DNA of 64,000 nucleotides from Peptoniphilus pacaensis (GCF_900088125.1 NZ_FLQT01000003.1:248001-312000); one strand, 5' to 3'. Shown: positions 1 to 8,024, counted from the stretch's first letter. Translations and numbers: made by a program. Notes: generated by a model not told the origin, from the sequence alone.

Positions 1-641
1 AGGACCAGGCCGTCGGCCATGGCATCTCCCACCACTTCCTTCAGCTCCGTGTTCCAAAGCACGGAAATATTTTCGTGGGCCAAGGCTTTCTTCGCCAGGA
101 AGCTTTCGGCGCGGAAGCTGTCTCTGCGGTGAACGATGGTCACCTTCGCCCCTAAATTGGCAAGGTAGAGGGCCTCTTCCACGGCGGAATTGCCGCCGCC
201 GATGACATAGACGTCGCCGTTTTGGTAAAAGGCGCCGTCGCAGGTGGCGCAGTAGCTGATGCCTCGAGAGACGAACTCCTCTTCACCGGGCACGCCCAGG
301 CGATTGGGCTTGGAGCCCGTGGCGGCGATGACGTACTTGCCCTCGTAGCTTCCGCCTTCCGTCTTCACGATTTTCTTGTCGCCCATATCTTCCACGGAAA
401 GCACACGCTCCCGAATGGTGACCGCACCGAATGATGCCGCCTGCTTCGCCATGCGCATGGCGATAGCCATGCCCGTGTCCTCAGTAAGTGCCCCGGGAAA
501 ATTTTCCAAAGACATGGTGAGGGCCATTTGCCCGCCTTCCAGCTCCGGCTCGAAGATCACCGTGCTTAAATGGGCGCGGCTCGCGTAAATAGCGGCGGTA
601 AGCCCCGCCGGGCCGCCGCCGATAATCATCAGATCGTACAT
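1..641 (-). CDS. trxB: Thioredoxin reductase (N-terminal part, cut by window edge)
   Basis: This flavoprotein passes electrons from NADPH to thioredoxin in the cytoplasm. About 213 codons are visible and the C-terminus lies outside the window. The FAD-binding loop IIGGGPAG is at residues 6-13, the redox pair CATC at 131-134, and the second nucleotide-binding loop VIGGGNSA near 146-153. The spacing fits the short, low-molecular-weight bacterial TrxB type. The ATG is preceded by a good AGAGGG ribosome site and lies 9 bases after the fni stop, so the two genes probably share a transcript. The redox pair makes a generic oxidoreductase unlikely. Confidence 0.93.
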   Translation of the reverse strand, partial: MYDLMIIGGGPAGLTAAIYASRAHLSTVIFEPELEGGQMALTMSLENFPGALTEDTGMAIAMRMAKQAASFGAVTIRERVLSVEDMGDKKIVKTEGGSYEGKYVIAATGSKPNRLGVPGEEEFVSRGISYCATCDGAFYQNGDVYVIGGGNSAVEEALYLANLGAKVTIVHRRDSFRAESFLAKKALAHENISVLWNTELKEVVGDAMADGLV

Positions 642-650
642 AATTCCCTC

Positions 651-1673
651 TTATTTCAATAATTCCAAGAGACGGCCCGTGGCCTTCCACTTCACCTGTC
701 TCAGTTCCTCTAAATTTTTCGCTCCCACGAGGACCATGACGATCCTCGTCTTTTCCATCAGGTCGTTTAAATAGACCGAGGCGTAATCCACGCCGCCGTG
801 AACGATGTATTTTAAAATTTCGCCGCTGATGGCACACATGTCGGCACCGAGGATCAAACACTTCACCAGATCCAGGCCGCTGCGAATGCCGCCGGATGCC
901 GTAATGTGCAGGTCCTTCTTGCCCAATGCCACGGCTTCGTGAAGGGCGTAGGCCGTGGGAATCCCCCAGCCGTAAAGCTCCGTCATATCCGAATTAAAGT
1001 AGCGAAGATTTTCCACCTCGAAGAAATTCGTGCCGCCGTAGCCGGAAATGTCCACGTGGCGAATGCCCAGGTCGTAAAGCTTTTCCACCACGGAAGCATC
1101 CATGCCGAAGCCCACTTCCTTGACCAAAACGGGCACGTCCAGGGCCTCGTTCACGGCGCGGATCCGCTCCGCCGTGCCGCGAAAATCACGGTCCCCCTCT
1201 TCCATGGCCAGCTCCTGTGCCGGATTCAAATGAATCTGCAAGGCGTCGGCACGAATAATATCCACGGCCTTCTTCGCCTCGTCCACGGTTAAATTACCGT
1301 TCATATTCCCGAGGACGATGCCATTCTCGCCGACGATCTCCCGCACCACCTCAAAACTTTCCATGGCCTCGTCGTCTTCCATGGCGATGGTTTCGCTCCC
1401 CACGGCCATGGGCAGATCGAAGCGCTTGGCCAGCTCCGCCAAGTCGGAATTAATATTTTCCGCAAACTCCGTGCCCCCGGTAATGGCGTTGATCATCAGG
1501 GGGAAGTGAACCTCCCTGCCCAAATAGGTGGTGGAGGTGTCGATTTCATCTACCGAAAGCTCCGGCAGAGAAATATGGGGCAGATACATATCGTTAAACA
1601 GCGGATCGCCGCGGTAATCCGTCTTTAAATAATTTTCTACATGCTCTCTTTTTCTATATTTTCTCATGTGCAT
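651..1673 (-). CDS. fni: Isopentenyl-diphosphate delta-isomerase, type II (FMN-dependent)
   Basis: The enzyme interconverts IPP and DMAPP for isoprenoid synthesis, using FMN and NADPH; it is unrelated to the type I enzyme. The 340 residues match the family's usual length. The N-terminal RKREHVENYL segment, the NAITGGT segment near residue 63, the ALQIHLNPAQE stretch, the YGGTNF phosphate-binding segment and the TASGGIRSG loop are all characteristic. A second ATG two codons in (1667) could also be used, and neither has a strong ribosome site. An 18-base perfect palindrome lies just upstream over the likely -10 region. It is followed closely by trxB. Confidence 0.93.
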   Translation of the reverse strand: MHMRKYRKREHVENYLKTDYRGDPLFNDMYLPHISLPELSVDEIDTSTTYLGREVHFPLMINAITGGTEFAENINSDLAELAKRFDLPMAVGSETIAMEDDEAMESFEVVREIVGENGIVLGNMNGNLTVDEAKKAVDIIRADALQIHLNPAQELAMEEGDRDFRGTAERIRAVNEALDVPVLVKEVGFGMDASVVEKLYDLGIRHVDISGYGGTNFFEVENLRYFNSDMTELYGWGIPTAYALHEAVALGKKDLHITASGGIRSGLDLVKCLILGADMCAISGEILKYIVHGGVDYASVYLNDLMEKTRIVMVLVGAKNLEELRQVKWKATGRLLELLK

Positions 1674-1689
1674 CCCAGCCTTTACTTAC

Positions 1690-1707
1690 TATGATAGATC
1701 TATCATA
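1690..1707. promoter_or_regulatory. 18-bp perfect palindrome over the fni promoter (putative operator)
   Basis: TATGATAGA is followed directly by its reverse complement, ending 17 bases before the fni ATG. On the minus strand the first arm reads TATGAT and can serve as a -10 box, with a weak TTTAGG 17 bases upstream. A repressor bound here would block fni-trxB transcription. No regulator gene for it is adjacent, so its identity is unknown. Confidence 0.45.
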
Positions 1708-1782
1708 CCATCAAACGGCCTCCGCCTAAAGAAGTTTATAGTATTTATCAGCTGAAATTCTCCCCTAACCTCCTATTACTTA

Positions 1783-1831
1783 AATGTAAAATCTCCCTTC
1801 AATAAACTATATTGTTTACCGTAGGGAGATT
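1783..1831 (-). terminator. Terminator after the XRE regulator gene
   Basis: The arms AATCTCCCT and AGGGAGATT pair perfectly (1790-1798 with 1823-1831) around a 24-base loop, and on the minus strand are followed by a short T-rich stretch. The hairpin lies about 20 bases past the stop of the XRE gene. Confidence 0.6.
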
Positions 1832-1851
1832 CTTAGTTTAACTATGTTTGT

Positions 1852-2058
1852 CTAAAAATAGAAAAGATCCTCAAATTTCTTTTCCAAAGCAATGCAAAGT
1901 ATCAAAGCTAACTTCGCGGTTGGGTTAAATTGACCAGTTTCAATTGAGCTGATTGTATTTCTTGAAACACCGACCTCGTCCGCTAACTGTTGTTGTGAAT
2001 AACCTTTTTCTTTCCTGACTTCTTTTAAATGATTTTTGAGAATTAGTTTATCATCCAT
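1852..2058 (-). CDS. Small XRE-family HTH transcriptional regulator
   Basis: This 68-residue protein is almost entirely one Cro/CI-type helix-turn-helix: YSQQQLADEVGVSRNTISSIETG spans about residues 19-41 (first part YSQQQLADEVGVSRNT). Such stand-alone proteins usually bind and repress their own promoter. It lies 9 bases after a small membrane-protein gene, in an operon arrangement often seen in Firmicutes. The upstream promoter is flanked by two copies of AAACTTGGCA, the likely binding sites. The region is AT-rich compared with the neighbouring housekeeping genes, which suggests acquisition. The target beyond its own operon is unknown. Confidence 0.85.
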   Translation of the reverse strand: MDDKLILKNHLKEVRKEKGYSQQQLADEVGVSRNTISSIETGQFNPTAKLALILCIALEKKFEDLFYF

Positions 2059-2067
2059 TGTCCATCA

Positions 2068-2391
2068 CTACTTTAATGTTATAAGGTTAGCTACAAATAA
2101 GGCGATTCCTATAATTGCCATAAGCGTCCCCATTAACAATTGCTTTCTTTCTTTTAATTTTGCATATTTTACAAGTTCTTTTGTTGCTTCAATACTAAAA
2201 TAAATACTTAGTATTCCATAATTAAAAGAATTGAAGAAAAAAGCTTCAATTCCAAATAAGGTTGCAGCAACTGCCAATCCCATTTGGCTGGAAACCTCAC
2301 CTGCTTTGTTAAAAATATCAACCATCATCTCATCGTGATGTTTATACTCCTCGCGGCTTCTTTCTAAAACTTCCTCTCTCTTCATATTCAT
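2068..2391 (-). CDS. Small membrane protein of the DUF6442 type
   Basis: This 107-residue protein has a charged N-terminal segment rich in Arg, Glu and His (about residues 1-26) followed by three hydrophobic segments near 34-55, 57-68 and 86-104. No catalytic motif is visible. The composition and the pairing with a small XRE regulator resemble proteins listed as DUF6442, a family of unknown function; I make this match from memory of the pattern. It is the first gene of the two-gene operon, with a good AAAGGAG ribosome site. Its role may be linked to sensing for the regulator, but this is a guess. Confidence 0.6.
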   Translation of the reverse strand: MNMKREEVLERSREEYKHHDEMMVDIFNKAGEVSSQMGLAVAATLFGIEAFFFNSFNYGILSIYFSIEATKELVKYAKLKERKQLLMGTLMAIIGIALFVANLITLK

Positions 2392-2407
2392 TCTCCTTTA
2401 TTCTTTT

Positions 2408-2458
2408 TGCCAAGTTTACTTGATATTTGTATTATATCGTGCCAAGTTTTATTGTCAA
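2408..2458 (-). promoter_or_regulatory. Promoter of the XRE operon with paired direct-repeat operator sites
   Basis: On the minus strand TTGACA (2453-2458) and TATAAT (2431-2436) are separated by 16 bases. The 10-base word AAACTTGGCA occurs twice, at 2440-2449 inside the spacer and at 2408-2417 downstream, 32 bases apart. This is a natural layout for autoregulation by the XRE protein encoded downstream. Confidence 0.65.
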
Positions 2459-2639
2459 TACATTAGAATAAATATTTCAGCTTTTTAAAGATTGTCAATG
2501 ATACCCCCCTTGAACCCGTTTTTTATCCGTGAGAGGGCAGCACCGTTGGTGGGGAAATCAGTCGTAGAGATTAAAACTCCCCTTAAAAATTTATTGTACT
2601 AAAACTGCTTACGCTCATTCTATCAACTTTAATCTCCAC

Positions 2640-2696
2640 TTGACTTTTTTCTTAGAAAAAATATAATTTAGTTAGAAAGTATGATTTTCTAACTAA
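2640..2696 (+). promoter_or_regulatory. Promoter and inverted-repeat operator of the toxin-antitoxin module
   Basis: TTGACT (2640-2645) and TATAAT (2662-2667) are 16 bases apart. Directly after the -10 box lies an inverted repeat with perfect 11-base arms, TTAGTTAGAAA and its complement (2668-2678 and 2686-2696), separated by 7 bases. Antitoxins of the AbrB/MazE fold usually repress their own operon through such a site. The stretch 2460-2639 upstream holds nothing else recognisable. Confidence 0.7.
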
Positions 2697-2708
2697 GGAG
2701 GTGTTGTT

Positions 2709-2966
2709 GTGTTAGTTGAACTAAAAGCTAAATCACAAGTTACTATCCCAAAAGACATCGTAAATTCCATGGAATTAAATCAAGGCGATCAATTTGAAGT
2801 CATAGAAGATAACGGTAGGATTGTACTTGTTCCGGTTGCAATCTATCCGGAACACGTCATAAAAAATTTAAAAGCTGAAGTAAAAGAAATTAAAAAATCT
2901 ATAAAAAATGGAGAAAGGCCAATCTTTGATTCCATTGACTCTCTATTCGAGGAGTTAGATAAATAA
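2709..2966 (+). CDS. AbrB/SpoVT-fold antitoxin
   Basis: This 85-residue protein starts with a swapped-hairpin DNA-binding domain: LKAKSQVTIPKDIVNSM (about residues 5-21), a GDQFEV turn and the strand IVLVPV. The C-terminal half is charged and helical and is likely to bind and neutralise the toxin. The start is GTG, chosen because an AAGGAG site ends 8 bases upstream. Its stop codon overlaps the toxin start by one base (TAATG), so the two are translationally coupled. An inverted repeat in the promoter is the expected autorepression site. Confidence 0.85.
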   Translation: MLVELKAKSQVTIPKDIVNSMELNQGDQFEVIEDNGRIVLVPVAIYPEHVIKNLKAEVKEIKKSIKNGERPIFDSIDSLFEELDK

Positions 2967-3232
2967 TGTCCTATAAAATTACTTATTCGAAAGCCTTTAA
3001 AAAACATTACAAAAAACTATCCGATACTGAAAAGAAGCAAACGAAAAAGAAACTTAAATTTTTCGTAGAAAATCCCACCCATCCATCTTTAAGAACTAAG
3101 AAAATACAAGGTACAGATGGCATATGGGAATCTTCCATGAATATGGATATTCGCATTATTTGGTTCTATGAAAATAATGAAATAGTGTTTCTTTTAGATA
3201 TTGGACACCATGATATCCTAGACAAGTTTTAA
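2966..3232 (+). CDS. RelE/YafQ-like toxin (type II toxin-antitoxin)
   Basis: This 88-residue basic protein has the RelE/ParE layout: an N-terminal helix rich in Lys (SKAFKKHYKKL), a second helix, then beta strands containing WESSMNMDIRIIWFY and a final LLDIGHHDIL. Proteins of this type cleave mRNA at the ribosome or, in the ParE branch, poison gyrase; which applies cannot be told from sequence alone. It overlaps the antitoxin stop by one base and is followed by a strong terminator, so the module is compact and complete. No frame damage is seen. Confidence 0.82.
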   Translation: MSYKITYSKAFKKHYKKLSDTEKKQTKKKLKFFVENPTHPSLRTKKIQGTDGIWESSMNMDIRIIWFYENNEIVFLLDIGHHDILDKF

Positions 3233-3276
3233 AAATATTACTATACTAAAAACGCGAATTGAAAACGAAAGTTTTG

Positions 3277-3308
3277 CGGGTGATGCATGTATGCGTCACC
3301 CGTTTTTT
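3277..3308 (+). terminator. Terminator of the toxin-antitoxin operon
   Basis: CGGGTGATGCAT pairs with ATGCGTCACCCG (3277-3288 with 3291-3302) with one G-T wobble, followed by six Ts. It lies 45 bases after the toxin stop. Confidence 0.85.
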
Positions 3309-3683
3309 ATATCTCTATATTTTTTAAAGCCCTACTATGAAGTCTAAAGATAGGCTGAATTGAGTAATTCATCTCAACGACAATCTTCTCCCAAGATTCA
3401 AAACAAAGATATCTTTTTTCTAATACTGCTTGAAGTTCTTTATCTTCAATCTTTTTTATTGTTCTTACGATCTCTTTCTTTAAATCCACCAACTTTCTGT
3501 ATTCTTATTGATTTCTCCTTGATCGTCTACAATCTTAATCATAGTATCCTCAAGTTTATATGATCTCTACTAGGACTCTTAGGCATATCTGATAAGGTCG
3601 ATGTCGCTTTTGTTGCGAGCGAATTGAGTGATTTAACTTACGCCAATGTACTGTTAATTGTTTTATCTCTTGACTTGTCAATT
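3307..3683 (-). pseudogene. Decayed phage regulator of the DUF1492/sigma-region-4-like type
   Basis: Read on the minus strand, pieces in different frames line up as one protein. A start-like LTSQEIKQL lies near 3680-3655, then LATKATSTLSDMPKSPSRDH in another frame, then IKIVDDQGEIN, and finally VDLKKEIVRTIKKIEDKELQ leading into RYLCFESWEKIVVEMNYS, with the last piece an open 61-codon frame (3307-3492). The word order (SDMPKSPSRD, then a LVDLK.EI helix, then RYL...SWE.I...M.YS) is that of small phage transcription regulators of the DUF1492 group. At least two frameshifts separate the pieces, so the gene is dead. It marks former prophage DNA next to the toxin-antitoxin module. Confidence 0.6.
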
Positions 3684-3689
3684 CAAGGC

Positions 3690-3714
3690 AAAAAAACCGC
3701 CCGAAGGCGGCTTT
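3690..3714 (-). terminator. Terminator-like hairpin, left copy of a 25-bp direct repeat
   Basis: On the minus strand CCGCC-TTCG-GGCGG is followed by a T run, a strong intrinsic terminator. The same 25 bases occur at 9951-9975, where they end the P-type ATPase gene. The two copies are in the same orientation and bracket about 6.2 kb of AT-rich DNA. Confidence 0.7.
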
Positions 3715-3758
3715 GGATTGGCGGTTTAGAAAAACTGATTCAGAAAATCTTTAGACAA

Positions 3759-3794
3759 TGAAAAAGGCTATGAGTTTGAGTGCTCATGGCCTTT
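3759..3794 (-). terminator. Terminator downstream of the transporter operon and hsdR remnant
   Basis: AAAGGCTATGAG (3763-3774) pairs with CTCATGGCCTTT (3783-3794) with one mismatch; the minus strand continues with TTTTT. It lies just past the hsdR-like remnant and probably was the terminator of the lost restriction operon. Confidence 0.65.
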
Positions 3795-3812
3795 TATTTA
3801 ATTTTTATAATT

Positions 3813-3902
3813 TTCTGTCTGTTCTAAAACCATATCAAAAATTTCTTCGCTCCATTGAGGAGGATATCCGTTTTTATAAAGCGGGAAAATGATCGGCTCA
3901 TC
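3813..3902 (-). pseudogene. Probable 3' end of a type I restriction gene (hsdR remnant)
   Basis: Immediately after the stop of the MptD-like gene the minus strand stays open for about 29 codons, reading EPIIFPLYKNGYPPQW and then SEEIFDMVLEQTENYKN before a stop. The pattern YPP..S.E.F..V.EQ.EN.K resembles the extreme C-terminus of type I restriction HsdR subunits; the match is from memory and the piece is short. It has no start or ribosome site of its own. With the hsdM remnant at 8961-9614 on the same strand, it suggests the transporter operon replaced the middle of an hsdM-S-R operon. Confidence 0.45.
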
Positions 3903-4511
3903 TTATTTGAGCTTGCTCTGCTGAGTGCTTTTCTCAAAGAACTTATTGTTGATGAATACTCCGTAAAATCCGGCTAACAAGCACAGCACAACATTAACGG
4001 CAGCAGCTATCAAAATCACTTCATTTGTATAGGCGGCAACCATTTGTGCTGCTTGTTCTGGAGAAAAGGTAGATGACATATATTTTACTAAACCTTCGAC
4101 GCCTAAAATTTTTGTTAAAAGAATGCTGTGCATCGAATCGGTAAACATGGCAGCGCTAAAAGCAATGGCGATGCGTCTGCTATTATCGTACTTTCCGATA
4201 ATCAGCTCGTAGACAATCCCTGCAATCAGAGTAATCGGAATCATGATCCCATAACCTAAAATTGCATATACCAACCCAAGCACAGCCCAAAAGAGAAGCG
4301 CTGTGCCACGCTTTTGTACTTTTCGAGCCGCAATCACAAAGGTCGGTCCGATCATAAAAGCGGCAAACCCGGCTGAAATGTAGAGGGCAGCCATGCCTAA
4401 AAGTCCCGTCAGCATACTGATTCCAAAGGAAACAACACAGCCAATTACTGCCAATACGGCGATCTGTACAATATTTTTTAGTTTTTCATCATAAAATTTC
4501 TTTCTGAACAT
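3903..4511 (-). CDS. MptD-family putative ECF transporter S component
   Basis: This 202-residue integral membrane protein has about six hydrophobic segments, near residues 16-36, 38-58, 72-92, 94-110, 118-134 and 164-186, as expected for the substrate-binding S subunit of an energy-coupling-factor transporter. The overall pattern fits proteins annotated as the MptD-family S component; its ligand is unknown. It is the last gene of an operon with two ABC half-transporters and a TetR regulator, and no ECF T subunit is nearby. It may supply substrate to the ABC pair or use a distant shared ECF module. The gap of 65 bases from the upstream gene is AT-rich. Confidence 0.7.
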   Translation of the reverse strand: MFRKKFYDEKLKNIVQIAVLAVIGCVVSFGISMLTGLLGMAALYISAGFAAFMIGPTFVIAARKVQKRGTALLFWAVLGLVYAILGYGIMIPITLIAGIVYELIIGKYDNSRRIAIAFSAAMFTDSMHSILLTKILGVEGLVKYMSSTFSPEQAAQMVAAYTNEVILIAAAVNVVLCLLAGFYGVFINNKFFEKSTQQSKLK

Positions 4512-4576
4512 TTAATTTTCGACAACATCAGGTACAATCATTTTTTTGTCGAAGATGTTGTTGTTAGTTCCAAACT

Positions 4577-6313
4577 CTAATTTGCGAATCTCCAGCTTTC
4601 CGCCTTGCTTCTCGATTCGATAAGATCTCGATAAAGACCTCCTTGCAGCATCAATTCATCATGTGTACCGCACTGCTCAATCCCTGCTTTGTTCAGTACC
4701 AAAATCCGGTTTGCATTACGGATCGTCTTCAAGCGGTGCGCGATCATGATGACGGTTTTGTTTTGAGTAAGGGCTTCAATAGCTGCTTTCAGCTTGTCTT
4801 CGTTTTCCGGATCAACATTTGCAGTAGCTTCATCAAAGATGATAATCGGTGCATCTTTCAGCATTGCCCTGGCAATGGAAATGCGCTGTTTTTCTCCGCC
4901 GGAAAGACTTATTCCACCTTCTCCGATCATGCTCTGATAGCCATCGGGCAAGGCGGAAATAAAGTCATGGCACTGAGCCTTTTTTGCCGCCGCAATCACA
5001 TCATTGCGGGTAGCATTTGGGCATCCGAATTTAATGTTGTTTTCAATCGTATCGGCAAAAAGATAGACATCTTGGAAGACCATCGAAATATGATTCATGA
5101 GATTTTCGAGGGAGTAATCTTTTATGTTCTTTCCTCCAAGACGAATCTCTCCTGAATTGACATCCCAAAAGCGAGAGATCAAATTGCAAAAAGTTGTTTT
5201 CCCTGAACCAGACGGCCCTACGATAGCCGTCATTGATCTTTCGGGGATATAGCAAGACACATTATTTAAGATTGGCTTTTCGCCATAGGCAAAGGAAACA
5301 TTTTTAAATTCAATATCGTGTTGCTGAAGTGCATCATTGATATGACCTTCCGGCATATCTTGCATTTGATTGACGTAATCATAAGAATCCATCGCATTGT
5401 CAATGGTTCTAAGCATGGCCATAGCACTACCAGAAGCCAATAAACTGTTAAAAATCACAAAACTGGCAACCAGCGTCATGATGGTATAGTCCAAAGCAAG
5501 CTCTCCCGAAAAGTAGCATGAAAGTGCTGTGGCAATCATAACCGAAATCGTGATCGCAATGATGATTTTCAGCAGTACCGTGTAAGGTGTAACGGCCTTT
5601 TCAAGGCTCAACGTCGATTTTTTTGTTTCTTCAAAACTTTGATCCAACTTGTTGTTATTTTGTCCGCCCAAGTTATAGGACTTGATGATCTGCATACCTT
5701 GCAAGGTTGCCAGCACTTCTTTCGTGAGATCATTTTGTACAACAGAAACTCGATCCGAACTCTTTTTAGATCTTTGCTGCATTAAAGCGGCCGCCGCCAA
5801 GAAAATCAAAGACCCAGCGATAGCAATGAGTGCAATTTTCCAATGCAGCATAAAAAGGGACAGGATAAATACCACGGTTACAAGCAGACCGCCGAATACC
5901 ATAATAAAAAGTGTGGGCACCCAAGTTTCGAGACTGTCCAACTTTGTCGTCGCAATGGCCGTTAAATTTCCTAAGCTAAAATCATTGAAAAAGCCCATTG
6001 GCACTTTTTTGATTTTTTCTCCCATAGCGATACGTTTATTTGCGGCTGTAAAATAGCCGGCATGCGTTTGCTTAAGCATGGAATTTTTCTTAGAAATAAT
6101 GATGCCCAGTAAGGAAAGCAATAAGAATGCGCTGCACATACCAATCGTCTGCCACGTAATTTCCTGCTTTATAATCGCCGCAATGACCAAATAGATGGCC
6201 ATAAATTGAAAAACGTTAAAAATCGCGCCCAAAAAACTCCAGATCACCGAGGAGCGAATCATTCCTTGCTCACGCTCTGCAAATTTCCATAACTTCTTAA
6301 ATGTATTAATCAT
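4577..6313 (-). CDS. ABC half-transporter, fused membrane and ATPase domains (second subunit)
   Basis: This protein of 578 residues has an N-terminal six-helix exporter-type membrane domain (about residues 15-310) and a C-terminal ATPase with VGPSGSGKTT, LSGGEKQR and IIIFDEATANVDPE followed by the IAHRL switch. All catalytic motifs are intact. The ATG at 6313 is preferred over an upstream in-frame ATG at 6337 because GAGGTG lies 6 bases before it. It overlaps the preceding ABC gene by 8 bases, so the two are almost certainly co-translated as a heterodimer. Half-transporters of this fold include exporters and siderophore importers (IrtAB, YbtPQ), so direction is not decided. Confidence 0.88.
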   Translation of the reverse strand: MINTFKKLWKFAEREQGMIRSSVIWSFLGAIFNVFQFMAIYLVIAAIIKQEITWQTIGMCSAFLLLSLLGIIISKKNSMLKQTHAGYFTAANKRIAMGEKIKKVPMGFFNDFSLGNLTAIATTKLDSLETWVPTLFIMVFGGLLVTVVFILSLFMLHWKIALIAIAGSLIFLAAAALMQQRSKKSSDRVSVVQNDLTKEVLATLQGMQIIKSYNLGGQNNNKLDQSFEETKKSTLSLEKAVTPYTVLLKIIIAITISVMIATALSCYFSGELALDYTIMTLVASFVIFNSLLASGSAMAMLRTIDNAMDSYDYVNQMQDMPEGHINDALQQHDIEFKNVSFAYGEKPILNNVSCYIPERSMTAIVGPSGSGKTTFCNLISRFWDVNSGEIRLGGKNIKDYSLENLMNHISMVFQDVYLFADTIENNIKFGCPNATRNDVIAAAKKAQCHDFISALPDGYQSMIGEGGISLSGGEKQRISIARAMLKDAPIIIFDEATANVDPENEDKLKAAIEALTQNKTVIMIAHRLKTIRNANRILVLNKAGIEQCGTHDELMLQGGLYRDLIESRSKAESWRFAN

Positions 6314-8024
6314 TTTCTTCACCTCGCATGGCCGCACTCCACAATTCTTGGTAAACCGGAGAATCTTTTAATAGTTCATCGTGTGTTCCGTGATTTTCAA
6401 CATATCCATCATGGATTACAAATATTTGATCCACATCTGCAATGGTTTTCAGTCGATGGGCGATAATAATGAGCGTTTTGCCTTTTACCAATGTGGCGAT
6501 GGCATCTTGCAAAATAGCTTCATTTTCTGGATCGATATAGGAAGTGGCTTCATCCAAAATGACAATCGGTGCATCTTTGAGCATGGCGCGTGCAATAGAG
6601 ATGCGTTGGCGCTCACCGCCGGAGAGATGCCCGCCACCTTCTCCGGCAACCGTTTCATAGCCTTGTGAGAGCTTCATAATGAAATCGTGGCAGCCCGATT
6701 TTTTAGCGATTTCTATAATTTCCTCATCCGTTGCATTTTTTTTGCCGATGCGAATATTATCTTTGATGGAAATATCAAACAAATAATTGTCTTGAGATAC
6801 ATAAGAAATAGCATCCGAAAGCTGTTCTAAAGGCATATCCTTGAGAGCTATGCCACCAATTGTTATGGTGCCACTATCGGTATCCCAAAATCCGGCGAGG
6901 AGCTTTGCAACGGTCGATTTCCCTGAGCCAGAATACCCGACGAGTGCATTGACACTACCTTCATTGATGTGCAGATTGACATCCTTGATAACCTGTTTGT
7001 TGTCATCGTAAGAGAAATTCACGTGATCGAAAGTGATGTCACAGCGTGAAATGTTTTGTGTACCGGTTGCGTGGGATAACTCTTTTGAGTTGAGAACTTT
7101 TTCAATTTCACCGGCAATGGTTTTGATGCGACCCATATCGTCCTCATAAGACATCACCTGCATGATATTTGAGATTGTGCCAAACGATAAAATAATCAAC
7201 ATCAAAAGATGAGCGCCGCTTAGGCTACCTTGCATACAGAAGAAAAGGCCAAACGGAATGATGGTTAAAATACCCATCGGTGCAAGCGACATGCTCACCG
7301 CATAATCGTTGTTGTTCAAGCCCATCCACTTGCAGTAATAATCTGCTTTGGCATAAACATTATCGCTGTATTTTTTATAGGATGTATCGCCTTGATTAAA
7401 AGACTTAATGACTTCGATGCCGTTGATATATTCCACAATTGAGTTGTTCATGTCTTGACCAATTTTGACTGCTTTGGGAAACATTTTAGGCATGCGCTTC
7501 ATCGGGCCGGCCATAAAAAACATGCCGATCACAAGAGGAACCAGTGCCAAGAGCGAAACGCGCCAATCGAGTACAAACATGTAAACAAGAAGTAAAACCG
7601 GGCCAACAATATTAGCGGTCATTTCAGGAATCAGGTGAGCCAGGGTTGTCTCCATGCTGTCAACTTGATTCACGATGACATCTTTTAGCTTTCCTGTGCT
7701 TAAATTCAAAATGTTTCCTAACGGCATTTTGAAAAGTTTGTCCATGATATCTCGCCTGATTTCACACAAAGCACCATAGGTCGCCGTATGAGAAATCGTG
7801 GTGGAAATACCCATAAAAACTTCTTTTGCGCACAGCAGCGCGAGAATACTGAGGACTCCTTTAGTATAAAAAGCAAAATCTGTATTCCCTGCAATGAGGG
7901 CAATGATCATTTTGCTCAAGAGCACATAGGTAAAAAGTCCTGCCAGTACACCCAAAACGGCAAAAAGAACCGAGAAAAAGTAGCCGGTCTTATTTTTGGC
8001 GATGTACTTTTTCAATAAGTTCAT
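6306..8024 (-). CDS. ABC half-transporter, fused membrane and ATPase domains (first subunit)
   Basis: This 572-residue protein has the same order as its partner: six-helix membrane domain, then an ATPase with VGYSGSGKST, LSGGERQR, VILDEATSYIDPE and IAHRL. Both nucleotide sites of the pair look competent. The start at 8024 (MNLLKKYIAKN) is chosen over an ATG 36 codons upstream because AAGGAGG lies just before it and the extra residues look non-coding. It is the second gene after the TetR regulator and overlaps the downstream ABC gene by 8 bases. The substrate is unknown; the S component downstream hints at a small vitamin- or metal-ligand-like molecule. Confidence 0.88.
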   Translation of the reverse strand: MNLLKKYIAKNKTGYFFSVLFAVLGVLAGLFTYVLLSKMIIALIAGNTDFAFYTKGVLSILALLCAKEVFMGISTTISHTATYGALCEIRRDIMDKLFKMPLGNILNLSTGKLKDVIVNQVDSMETTLAHLIPEMTANIVGPVLLLVYMFVLDWRVSLLALVPLVIGMFFMAGPMKRMPKMFPKAVKIGQDMNNSIVEYINGIEVIKSFNQGDTSYKKYSDNVYAKADYYCKWMGLNNNDYAVSMSLAPMGILTIIPFGLFFCMQGSLSGAHLLMLIILSFGTISNIMQVMSYEDDMGRIKTIAGEIEKVLNSKELSHATGTQNISRCDITFDHVNFSYDDNKQVIKDVNLHINEGSVNALVGYSGSGKSTVAKLLAGFWDTDSGTITIGGIALKDMPLEQLSDAISYVSQDNYLFDISIKDNIRIGKKNATDEEIIEIAKKSGCHDFIMKLSQGYETVAGEGGGHLSGGERQRISIARAMLKDAPIVILDEATSYIDPENEAILQDAIATLVKGKTLIIIAHRLKTIADVDQIFVIHDGYVENHGTHDELLKDSPVYQELWSAAMRGEEND

